This document shows, piece after piece, positions 45,713 through 56,050 of a stretch of 64,000 bases of DNA. Within the stretch, counting starts at the first letter, position 1, and the number at the start of each line of letters is the position of its first letter. Both the position numbers and the translations under genes were made by a program. The stretch spans positions 62,001 to 126,000 of the forward strand of contig CAVRUZ010000006.1 of the NCBI GenBank assembly GCA_963724495.1, read 5' to 3'. The notes below the pieces were generated by a model. The model searched no databases. It was not told the origin of the DNA and saw nothing but the letters and a program-made list of their open reading frames with translations. This DNA is from CAVRUZ01 sp963724495. GTDB taxonomy: Bacteria > Actinomycetota > Actinomycetes > Propionibacteriales > DAIQRJ01.

Positions 45713-45724
45713 GTGGATATCCAC
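45713..45724. promoter_or_regulatory. 12-bp palindrome in a divergent promoter region
   Basis: GTGGATATCCAC is a perfect 12-bp palindrome. It lies between the divergent cpaB-like gene and the HTH gene, 71 bp upstream of the latter, so it may be an operator for one or both. No known consensus is claimed. Confidence 0.35.
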
Positions 45725-45794
45725 TCCTGAGCAGGCTCCGGCTGCGAGGATGATCACCCCGTGTCACGACGTCGCGGCTGCCTGGAGGAGCGAC

Positions 45795-46031
45795 ATGCCT
45801 GATTCCCGATTCCTGCAGCTGTCCGACGTGGCCGAGGTGCTCAACATCTCCGCAGCCCAGGCCTACGCCCTCGTGCGCAGCGGCGAGTTGCCCGCGATCA
45901 AGATCGGCGGCAAGGGTGCCTGGCGGGTCGAGACCACGGTGCTCGAGACCTACATCGAGCGGATGTACTCCGAGGCGAAGACCTTCATCGACTCCCATCC
46001 CTATGGCGGCCGACGCGAGGACTTCGTCTGA
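45795..46031 (+). CDS. Helix-turn-helix DNA-binding protein (excisionase/BldC-like)
   Basis: 78 residues, ATG with GGAGGAG ribosome site. RFLQLSDVAEVLNISAAQAYALVRSGELPAIKIGGKGAWRVETTVLETYI is a MerR-like winged HTH of the excisionase/BldC type: helix–turn–helix then the RxG…W-R wing. A short C-terminal tail follows. In actinobacteria such stand-alone HTH proteins are developmental or local transcription regulators, not usually excisionases, when no integrase is next to them. It faces the cpaB-like gene divergently. Confidence 0.8.
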   Translation: MPDSRFLQLSDVAEVLNISAAQAYALVRSGELPAIKIGGKGAWRVETTVLETYIERMYSEAKTFIDSHPYGGRREDFV

Positions 46032-46038
46032 GCGCGGG

Positions 46039-46596
46039 CTAGAGGGTCCGGCGGATCAGCGCGACCGCCGAGATCGGAACGGTGCGCACTCCTGCGACGT
46101 TCCCCCGCCGCCTTGCCTCGTCGATGGCGTGTTCGGCGATCTCGAAGAAGTCGGCGCCCACGCGGTCGATCGTTCCGGTGACCACGATGCCGTCGACCAG
46201 ACCCACCGCGACGCCTGACCGGTCCCGCGCGATCCCCCGCAGGGCATGAGCCAGCGTCAGCCTTTCCGCGACCTTGCCCGCTGAGCCGGGCACGGCCGAC
46301 ACGTTGCCCAGGCCGGCGACGCTGGTGACGGCCGCGATCGGGACGAGGACCTCGGGGCCGCGTGGCTCGGCCAGCAGGAGCCAACTGCCACCGACCCCGC
46401 TCAGCGTCCCCACGACCGCGGGGGCGCCGGGCACCGTCACCGACACCGGCTGACCGATCGCCGGCCGGAGCCGGTCGACCAGGCCGAACTTCGACACCTC
46501 GATCCTGGACCGTTCGGCCACCTCGCCGGCCAGTTCGGCCTCGGCCAGCTGGTCGAGCTGCGCCTCGAGGTCGTCGAACAGGTTGTCCCAGCGCAC
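46039..46596 (-). CDS. Conserved actinobacterial protein of unknown function
   Basis: 185 residues, beginning MRWDNLFDDLEAQLDQLAEAELAGEVAERSRIEVSKFGLVDRLRPA. The middle has two small beta repeats of an Sm/KOW-like look (PVSVTVPGAPAVVGTLSGVGGSWLLLAEP, GVAVGLVDGIVVTGTIDRVGADFFEIAEH). It is found widely in actinobacteria beside the HTH gene. No function known. It is convergent with the HTH gene. Confidence 0.7.
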   Translation of the reverse strand: MRWDNLFDDLEAQLDQLAEAELAGEVAERSRIEVSKFGLVDRLRPAIGQPVSVTVPGAPAVVGTLSGVGGSWLLLAEPRGPEVLVPIAAVTSVAGLGNVSAVPGSAGKVAERLTLAHALRGIARDRSGVAVGLVDGIVVTGTIDRVGADFFEIAEHAIDEARRRGNVAGVRTVPISAVALIRRTL

Positions 46597-46631
46597 CCGC
46601 CGACCCTAGCGGCGGCAGTGCGCGAGCATTC

Positions 46632-46663
46632 ACAAGCAAACGCAAGCAAACACAAGCAAACGC
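46632..46663. repeat. 10-bp-period tandem repeat upstream of LysM gene
   Basis: ACAAGCAAACGCAAGCAAAC and its continuation give three units of CAAGCAAACR with exactly 10-bp spacing, one helical turn. It is located between the divergent start of the conserved gene (46596) and the LysM gene promoter at 46701. Confidence 0.7.
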
Positions 46664-46700
46664 ATGTCTTCGTAACGTTTCCACATGAATACGTACCTAC

Positions 46701-46729
46701 TTGACGTCAAACTCGGCTTGGCGTAGACA
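46701..46729 (+). promoter_or_regulatory. Predicted sigma-70-type promoter of LysM gene
   Basis: TTGACG (46701–46706), 17-bp spacer, TAGACA (46724–46729) gives a good match to the −35/−10 pattern of the housekeeping sigma factor, 47 bp upstream of the LysM-protein ATG. Confidence 0.5.
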
Positions 46730-46775
46730 TACGCCACGACATGCACGACTTCACTACGAGAGGCCGGAGACAGGC

Positions 46776-47519
46776 ATGACGGCTCTGCGGCGGGTGGTCT
46801 CACCACTGGTGGTCCTCGCCCTGTTCGTCGTCGCCGGCCTGGGGTTGTCGGTCCTCACCTCGGGCAGCCTCGCGGCCGTCCGGGTGGCGCACCCGACCTT
46901 TGACGACCTGACCGTTGCCGGTGCCGCGGTCGTGGCCTGGTGCCTGTTCGGCTATCTCGCACTCGGCGCGCTGTTGACGCTGCTGGCGGCACTGCCCGGA
47001 GCCGTGGGCTCGGCGTGTGGCGCGATCGCGGTGGCCGTGACGCCGCGCGCCTACCGCCGGGTGGCCCAGGTGGCACTCGGTCTGACCGTGATCGCCGGCC
47101 CGTCGTTCGGGTCGGTCGCCGCCCATGCAACCCCGAACGAGGCACCGAACCCGATCACCTCCACGGTGAACCTCGACCGGCCGGGATACACCGGGCAGGC
47201 CCAGCCCTGGCTGGACCTGGACCGGCCGGGAAACACCGCCGGCGGCCGGCTGGACCTGGACCGTCCCGGCAACACCTCGACCGCGCCGCGTGCCACCGAG
47301 CGGGATCCGCTGATCCGGCCCGCCAGGGACGTCGACGAGGCCAGCTACACCGTGAAGCGCGGCGACTGCCTGTGGCACATCGCCGAACGGCACCTCGGTC
47401 CTGGCGCCACCAGCGCCGAAATCACGACCGAATGGCACCGCTGGTACCAGGCCAACCGAGACGTCATCGGCGACGACCCCGACCTGATCCTCGTGGGCCA
47501 GGTCTTCCGCGTCCCGTGA
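46776..47519 (+). CDS. LysM peptidoglycan-binding membrane protein
   Basis: 247 residues from the ATG at 46776 (AGGCCGGAGACAGGC upstream). Two or three N-terminal membrane helices (VVSPLVVLALFVVAGLGLSVL, LTVAGAAVVAWCLFGYLALGALLTLLAALPGAV) lead to an extracellular linker with three repeats of LDRPGNT type, then a C-terminal LysM domain (SYTVKRGDCLWHIAERHLG … PDLILVGQVFRVP). It should bind peptidoglycan while anchored in the membrane. The gene is 60 bp before the Rv3235-family gene and shares its direction. Confidence 0.85.
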   Translation: MTALRRVVSPLVVLALFVVAGLGLSVLTSGSLAAVRVAHPTFDDLTVAGAAVVAWCLFGYLALGALLTLLAALPGAVGSACGAIAVAVTPRAYRRVAQVALGLTVIAGPSFGSVAAHATPNEAPNPITSTVNLDRPGYTGQAQPWLDLDRPGNTAGGRLDLDRPGNTSTAPRATERDPLIRPARDVDEASYTVKRGDCLWHIAERHLGPGATSAEITTEWHRWYQANRDVIGDDPDLILVGQVFRVP

Positions 47520-47578
47520 CCGCCACCAGAACCACAGAACACCGACAGTCCCGCCATCAACAGATTCGGAGCGACGAG

Positions 47579-48229
47579 ATGACCATCACCGTCACCGATG
47601 TCCCCACTGACGTTTCCGCCGCACGCAAGGAGGCCACGGTCACCAACCTGGCCGACCGGATGCCGCGCCGCGTCCCGGCACCGGCAGGGATGCCGTTCGA
47701 CGACGAGCGGCCGTCGGCAGGCCGCACTCAGCCGGCCAGGCACACCCAGGGCGCACTTGCGCTGAGCGAGGCCAAGCGTCGCCCGATCGCACCCTGGCCG
47801 CACCTGCGCCTCGTCCCGGACACCGGCAAGCCGGTGTCGCGCCGGGTGATCGACGACCAGACGCTGTTCGGCCGCCAGCCCACCTCGACGGCAGACCTCC
47901 CCGACCCCTCGTCGTGGGCGGGCCAGCTGGGCCGCGCGGTCACCGAGGTCCTGGCCGGAGACCGGCCACTCCCCCAGTTGATGCGCTGGACCGACGAGAC
48001 CGTCTTCGCCGACCTCAGCCGGCGCGCGACGGCGCTGTCACAGGCCGGCGCAGGTCGCCGAGGCCCGCGCAACCGGGTCGGCGTTCGCTCTGTGCACGTG
48101 TGCGAGCCGCGCGACGGCGTGATCGAGGCCGCGGTGCACGTCCGGCAGGGTCACCGGTCGCGGGCGCTGGCCATGCGGCTGGAGGGCCTGGACGGCCGGT
48201 GGCGCTGCACCGCCCTGCAGATCGCCTGA
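47579..48229 (+). CDS. Rv3235-family protein
   Basis: 216 residues, MTITVTDVPTDVSAARKEATVTNLADRM then a disordered basic region and a C-terminal conserved domain (QLGRAVTEVLAGDRPLPQLMRWTDETVFADLSRRA … VHVCEPRDGVIEAAVHVRQGHRSRALAMRLEGLDGRWRCTALQI). That domain and the position next to secA are as for Rv3235 of Mycobacterium tuberculosis. The function is not known. It is convergent with secA, 23 bp between stops. Confidence 0.85.
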   Translation: MTITVTDVPTDVSAARKEATVTNLADRMPRRVPAPAGMPFDDERPSAGRTQPARHTQGALALSEAKRRPIAPWPHLRLVPDTGKPVSRRVIDDQTLFGRQPTSTADLPDPSSWAGQLGRAVTEVLAGDRPLPQLMRWTDETVFADLSRRATALSQAGAGRRGPRNRVGVRSVHVCEPRDGVIEAAVHVRQGHRSRALAMRLEGLDGRWRCTALQIA

Positions 48230-48252
48230 CCCCAACTGCCAATCGACGCCGG

Positions 48253-51135
<2,883 letters not shown>

Positions 51136-51239
51136 TACTCACCTCGAAGCTTGGGAGCGACACGGGAGCCGGCAGGTGCTCGTGGGTCGTCCAGGCACTG
51201 GCCACCCGTGCGGGTTCCGCACCATGGTAGGCGAGCGGG

Positions 51240-51314
51240 AAACATGCAGTTGGGCCCGACGGAGGCCCGGGATGTCGGTGCATGTCCGGATCTGCGGCAT
51301 TGCGCTGCCTGTTT
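51240..51314. repeat. 75-bp intergenic repeat, copy D
   Basis: Begins AAACATGCAG and ends CTGCCTGTTT (one mismatch to a perfect inverted repeat), spanning 75 bp in the divergent region between secA and the alpha-galactosidase gene. A further internal GTGCATG is present. Right half resembles copy A. Confidence 0.7.
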
Positions 51315-51403
51315 CGGCGGTGGCGGCGCCGGATGCCGCGCGGGGTGGTCCGGCCGGGCACGATGAGGCGTCCGCCCGACGCCGTCGTCTCCGGAGCCCG
51401 AAC

Positions 51404-53252
51404 ATGAGCGCGACCCGTTCCCGCCCGTCGCCGAAGCGGCTGCTGTGGGCCGGCGTGGGCGTCGCGGTGGCCGCTCTGGTGCTGTTCACCCTCGGTCCTG
51501 GCGCGGGGACGCCGGCTCCCCCGCCGCCCGAGCTTGCGACCACCGCCGCTGCGATCCTGCCGCCCGCGCCGCCGCCGCTCGCCGACCCGCCGTACCGCGG
51601 CTGGAGCAGCTGGAGCATGCAGTCCAGCGACTACCCCGGGCTCAACCCGAACGGGCGCCGCAGCTGGCTCACCGAGACCAACGTCCTTGCCCAGGCGCGG
51701 GCGCTGGCGCGGGAGCTCAAGCCCTACGGCTACACCTACGTCGCGCTGGACGCCGGCTGGGGATCGAACTGGAAGTGGTCCCCGAAGTACGACCGCAACG
51801 GGCTGCAGTACGCCAACCCGGAGCGGTTCCCACACGGCATGAAGTGGATGGCCGACAAGATCCACGAGCTCGGCCTCAAGGCCGGGATCTACCTGTCGGT
51901 CGGGCTCAACAAGGCCAACTACCGGGCCGACGACTTCCCGGTCAAGGGGACCAGGCTGCCGGGATGCTCGACGCACGACATCGTCTACGACGACCTGCGC
52001 ACGACCAACGGGTGGGACTCCGCCTACAAGATCGACTTCGACAACCCGTGCGCGCAGGACTTCATCGACAGCCAGGCGCAGAAGTTCGCCGACTGGGGTT
52101 ACGACCTGGTCAAGGTCGACGGCGTGGGACCGGGCTCGTACCGGACCGATCCCGACCACGACAACCGCCGCGACATCGAGGCCTGGCATCAGGCCATCCA
52201 GAAGACCGGGCGGCCGATGCACCTGAAGTTGTCGTGGGCACTCAACCCGTCGGCGATCGAGACGTGGCAGGAGAACGCCGACAGCTGGCGGATCCAGAAG
52301 GACGTCGAGTGCTACTGCGAAACCCTTCTCACCTGGACCAAGTCCGTCGACGACCGGTTCGATGACGCTCCGGCCTGGGTCCAGCACGCCGGGCCGAAGG
52401 GCTGGAACAACCTCGACGCGGTGGCGGTCGCAGTCGGGAAGATGGACGGGCTCACCGACGAAGAGCGGCGCTCGATGATGACGCTCTGGGCGATCTCCGC
52501 CGCGCCGCTGTTCGCCGGCGACGACCTGACGAAGATGGATTCGCTGGGCCGGGAGCTGATGACCAACCGCGACGTGCTCGCCATCCAGGCCATGGGCCGG
52601 CCGGCCTCACCGGTCACTCCCGGCGCCGACCACCAGGTGTGGCGGATCGACAACGGCGACGGCACCTGGACCGTCGCCCTGTTCAACCTCGGTGACGAGC
52701 CGGCAGCGGTCGAGGCACGGTGGAGCGACCTCGGCTTCTCCGGTCCGGCCATGGTCGAAGACATCTGGGCGGGCACGGATCTCGGGCCGGCCGCCACCGG
52801 CTGGTCGGCGTCCCTTCCGGTGCATGGAACGCGACTGCTCCGGGTGACGCCCAGTGCGACCGCGGCCGGCTACGAGGCGGAGGCACCGGCCAACCAACGC
52901 GAGGGAGCCTCGGTTGCCGCCTGCACCGGCTGCGCCGGCGGGCTCAAGGTCGGAGAGCTCGAGGGGTCGCTCACCTTCCGCGACATCGGCGTGCGCAAGA
53001 CCGGCCGTCTATGACGTCACCGTGAGCTATGTCGACGGTTCTGCCGGACGGCCCATCCTGGTGACTGCGAATGACCAAGCGGGCAAGACAATCGTGCTCG
53101 GCGGAGCCGACGATGGCAGGTGGAACCGGCCGCGCGGAACGACGCTCAAGGTCGACTTCAGGGAGGGCCGCGACAACTCGCTCACGTTCGCAGCAACGGG
53201 CAGCGACCCGGCTCCCGACATCGACCGGATCGTGGTGCAGGCCGCCCCGTAG
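51404..53252 (+). CDS. Secreted GH27 alpha-galactosidase with C-terminal carbohydrate-binding domain (frame shift near 53005)
   Basis: A basic N-terminus and hydrophobic helix (RLLWAGVGVAVAALVLFTLGP) serve as signal/anchor, followed by a Pro-rich linker. The GH27 barrel follows: PPYRGWSSWSMQ, GYTYVALDAGWG, KAGIYLSVG, and the nucleophile strand YDLVKVDGVG. A beta-sandwich (VWRIDNGDGTWTVALFNLGDEPA) comes next, then a CBM35-like domain (GYEAEAPANQREG … GGLKVGELEGSLTFRDIGV). The first frame stops at 53014, but the +1 frame continues the domain (YDVTVSYVDGSAGRPILV … DIDRIVVQAAP) to 53252. A single extra base is the likely cause. It would remove alpha-galactosyl or related residues from polysaccharides outside the cell. 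Confidence 0.85.
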
Positions 53253-53309
53253 TGAAGGCCGATGCGGGCCAACGTCACTCTGCGCTTGGCGACCGTTTCG
53301 AGCCCGCAT

Positions 53310-53348
53310 TTGGTTGTGTGTGGGGTTTGTTCGTAGGGTGCACAAACC
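53310..53348 (+). promoter_or_regulatory. Predicted leaderless promoter with operator of the light regulator
   Basis: TTGGTT (53310), 18-bp spacer, TAGGGT (53334) places the transcription start at or next to the ATG (53349), which has no ribosome site. The inverted repeat GGTTTGT (53324–53330) / ACAAACC (53342–53348) straddles the −10 region, so a bound MerR-type repressor would block its own promoter. Positions are read directly; the function is inferred. Confidence 0.45.
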
Positions 53349-54251
53349 ATGTACACGATCGGTCGCGTCGCTGCCCTGACCGGGGTCCCGGTCGCGACCC
53401 TGCGTGCCTGGGAACGCCGGTACGGCGTGGTGCAGCCCGTCCGCACCGACACCGGCTACCGGCTCTACGACGCCACCGCGCTGTCGGCCATCCAGCGCAT
53501 GCAGGCACTCCTGGACGAGGGCTTCGGCCCGAAGGCCGCGGCGGCGGAGGTGGTGGCCGCACGAGAGGCCGTTCAGCCTGAGTCCGTCGCAGCGGCCGCG
53601 GACCCCGGAACCGAGGACGAGCCGAGCGTGGCCCGGTTCCTTGCCGCGGCGATCAGCCTCGACAGCGCCGAACTCGGACGCTCCCTCGACGAGATGTTCC
53701 TGGCCATGTCGTTCGAAGCGGCCCTCGACCGCCGGCTGATGCCGGCCGTCCGGGCACTCGGCGATGCCTGGGAGAAGGGCGAACTCGGTGTGGGCGGCGA
53801 GCACGTCGCCAGTGCCGCGGTCATGCGCCGCATGGGCACTGCCTTCGAAGCCGCTGCCGTTGACGTCGACGGTCCGCGCATCCTCACCGGACTTGCGGCA
53901 GGGTCACGGCACGAGATCGGGATCCTGGCGTTCGCGACGGCCGCCCGCCGATGCGGACTCGCGGTCCTGCATCTCGGCGCCGACCTGCCGAACGACATGT
54001 GGGTACACGCGGCCGCGGCCTACGGGGCGGATGCCGCCGTGCTGGCGGTCCCGACCGCCGCCGATGTCGACTCGGCGCGCTCGGCCGTCGACGCGATGAC
54101 CCGGGCACATCCGCAGCTGCTCGTCTACGTCGGTGGCGACAGTCAGGACGCGGTGTCGCCACCTGCCCAGGCCCTTGGCCAGGACATCGCCCTCGCCGCC
54201 CGCCACCTCGCCGACACGCTTGCAGGACAGAACAAGGGGACACGACCGTGA
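53349..54251 (+). CDS. CarH/LitR-type B12-dependent light-responsive MerR regulator
   Basis: 300 residues. N-terminal MerR HTH (YTIGRVAALTGVPVATLRAWERRYG), a four-helix cobalamin-cap domain (about 95–170) with the photoreceptor motif W141–x9–E151–H152, and a B12-binding Rossmann domain with SRHEIG (His188, the lower axial ligand position). The usual acidic residue two before that His is Ser here. Such proteins bind adenosylcobalamin, repress carotenoid genes in the dark and release DNA on light. The gene heads the carotenoid operon, and its stop overlaps the GTG of the next gene. Confidence 0.88.
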   Translation: MYTIGRVAALTGVPVATLRAWERRYGVVQPVRTDTGYRLYDATALSAIQRMQALLDEGFGPKAAAAEVVAAREAVQPESVAAAADPGTEDEPSVARFLAAAISLDSAELGRSLDEMFLAMSFEAALDRRLMPAVRALGDAWEKGELGVGGEHVASAAVMRRMGTAFEAAAVDVDGPRILTGLAAGSRHEIGILAFATAARRCGLAVLHLGADLPNDMWVHAAAAYGADAAVLAVPTAADVDSARSAVDAMTRAHPQLLVYVGGDSQDAVSPPAQALGQDIALAARHLADTLAGQNKGTRP

Positions 54252-56050
54252 CCGACCAGGACGAAGCCGTTGCCGGCTGGGCCGATGTGAAGCAGCTCCC
54301 GGCCCAGGGAACGACGACCGACACCGCGCACGACCAGGTGATCCTGGTGGACGACCTCGATCGGCCGGTCGGCGTCGCCGCCCGCCGCTCGGTGCACACC
54401 GGCGAGACCCCGTTGCACCGCGCGTTCTCGCTGCACCTGTTCAACGCCTCCGGTGAGGTGCTGCTCACCCGGCGTGCGCTCGGCAAGTCGACCTGGCCGG
54501 GCGTCTGGACGAATGCCTGCTGCGGCCACCCGCGACCGGGTGAGGAGACCGCCGACGCAGTTCGGCGTCGGGTGGCGGAGGAGCTCGGCGTGCCGGTGAC
54601 GGACCTGCGACCGGTGCTGCCGGACTTCCGTTACCAGGCACGAGATGCCAGCGGGATCATCGAGAACGAGATCTGTCCGGTGTACACCGCCGTGCTCCCG
54701 GATACGCCTGAACTGCCCGATAGAGCTGACTCCCCGAACTCCCTACTCCCCGAAACTGCCGTACTCCCCGAAACTGCCGTACTCCCCGAAACGGCACTGT
54801 TCCCCGACCCCGACGAGGTCGTGGAGTACCGGTGGGCGAGGTGGGACGACCTGGTGACGTCGGTCCAGTCCACCCCCTGGGTGTTCACGCCGTGGTCGGT
54901 GGAGCAGGTCGAGCAGCTCGACCACGCCTTCATCGGACGCCGGTCGGCTCCGGGTCACCAGCGCATGGACGCCGACCTGGCCGTGCTCGCGGTCGAGCAG
55001 CGGCTGCGTGAGGAGACGGCCGACCTCGCGCGGGAATGGCGGGGACTCGTGCCGCTCGGCGCGGATGGGCCGTTGGCCGCCTGTGACCTCCCCGAGCTGC
55101 TCGAGCGGCTGCTGTTCGCCGGCGGAAAGCGGCTGCGGCCGGCCATGTCGTACTGGGGATTCGTGGCCGCAGGTGGCGACACCACCAGGGGCGACGCGAT
55201 GGCCGACCTGGTCGGCATCGCCACCGCGCTCGAGCTCCTGCACGCCTTCGCGCTGATTCATGACGACGTGATGGATGGGTCTGCTGCCCGCCGCGGGCTG
55301 TCCGCCACCCACGTGCACGTGGCCGAGCATCACCGGATGTGCGGCGGGCTTGGCGACTCCGACCAGTTCGGACTAGCCGTGGCGATCCTGCTGGGCGATC
55401 TCGCGCACAGCGAGGCCGAACGGATCATGGGCGGAATGCCGCCGGGGGTGCGGCACTTGTGGCAGGACCTGACGCTGGAGTTGATCGCCGGTCAGCGCAC
55501 CGACCTGATCGCCGCGGCGGGCGGCCACCGGCTCGACCTCGACACCGCCGGCCGGATCGCACACCTCAAGTCCGGCGCATACACCATCCAGCGGCCCGCG
55601 CTCCTCGGTGCCGAGGCTGCGCAGGCGAGCCCGGAGGCGCTGCGGGCGCTCGCTGTCTACGGACACCACGCGGGTCTGGCCTTCGCCCTGCGCGACGACA
55701 TCCTCGGTGTGTGGGGAGATCCCGACCACACCGGCAAGCCGGCCGGCGACGACCTCGCCAGCGGCAAGGCAACCGTGCTGCGTGCCCTGGCCGGCGAGAA
55801 GTTCGACGGTGCCGCGGATCTCGCCCTGCGCCGACTCGGCACGGACGCCGCCTCGGCAGCCGACGTGGACCTCGTCCGCTCGGCCATGGAGTCCGCAGGC
55901 ATCCGGGGCCGGGTCGAGCAGATGATCGGTGACCACGTGACGGCCGCCCGAGAGACCCTCACGGTCGCTCGCGCGGACGGCCTGCTCACCCAAGCCGGCG
56001 TCGACGGCCTCGTCGAGATGGCCGAGCGCGTCGCCTGGCGGCACCAATGA
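54248..56050 (+). CDS. idi-crtE: Isopentenyl-diphosphate isomerase / GGPP synthase in one continuous frame
   Basis: 600 codons without a stop. Residues 1–235 are a type 1 Idi Nudix domain: HRAFSLHLFNASGEVLLTRRA, WTNACCGHPRPGEE (active-site Cys), RRVAEELGV, NEICPVY. An unusual Pro/Glu-rich insert with LPETAV repeats precedes the last Idi strand. From about residue 240 a trans-polyprenyl synthase follows: GGKRLRP, FARM LIHDDVMDGS, and SARM ALRDDILGVWGD. A possible separate crtE start is the ATG at 54965. Both functions make GGPP for carotenoids. Fusion is what the sequence shows; an indel that removed the idi stop is the alternative. Confidence 0.8.
   Translation: MTDQDEAVAGWADVKQLPAQGTTTDTAHDQVILVDDLDRPVGVAARRSVHTGETPLHRAFSLHLFNASGEVLLTRRALGKSTWPGVWTNACCGHPRPGEETADAVRRRVAEELGVPVTDLRPVLPDFRYQARDASGIIENEICPVYTAVLPDTPELPDRADSPNSLLPETAVLPETAVLPETALFPDPDEVVEYRWARWDDLVTSVQSTPWVFTPWSVEQVEQLDHAFIGRRSAPGHQRMDADLAVLAVEQRLREETADLAREWRGLVPLGADGPLAACDLPELLERLLFAGGKRLRPAMSYWGFVAAGGDTTRGDAMADLVGIATALELLHAFALIHDDVMDGSAARRGLSATHVHVAEHHRMCGGLGDSDQFGLAVAILLGDLAHSEAERIMGGMPPGVRHLWQDLTLELIAGQRTDLIAAAGGHRLDLDTAGRIAHLKSGAYTIQRPALLGAEAAQASPEALRALAVYGHHAGLAFALRDDILGVWGDPDHTGKPAGDDLASGKATVLRALAGEKFDGAADLALRRLGTDAASAADVDLVRSAMESAGIRGRVEQMIGDHVTAARETLTVARADGLLTQAGVDGLVEMAERVAWRHQ
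54745..54792. repeat. 18-bp tandem repeat within idi
   Basis: Unit actccccgaaactgccgt at 54745 and 54763, with a partial third copy at 54781–54792 and a degenerate copy at 54729. It encodes LPETAV repeats in the Idi domain and lengthens a loop that is short in other Idi proteins. Confidence 0.9.

Noticed and set aside
45795..46031. Excisionase of the mobile element
   Set aside because: Although of the excisionase/HTH type, it is 19 kb from the element and lies beside cpaB/cpaE-like host genes, so a regulator is more likely.
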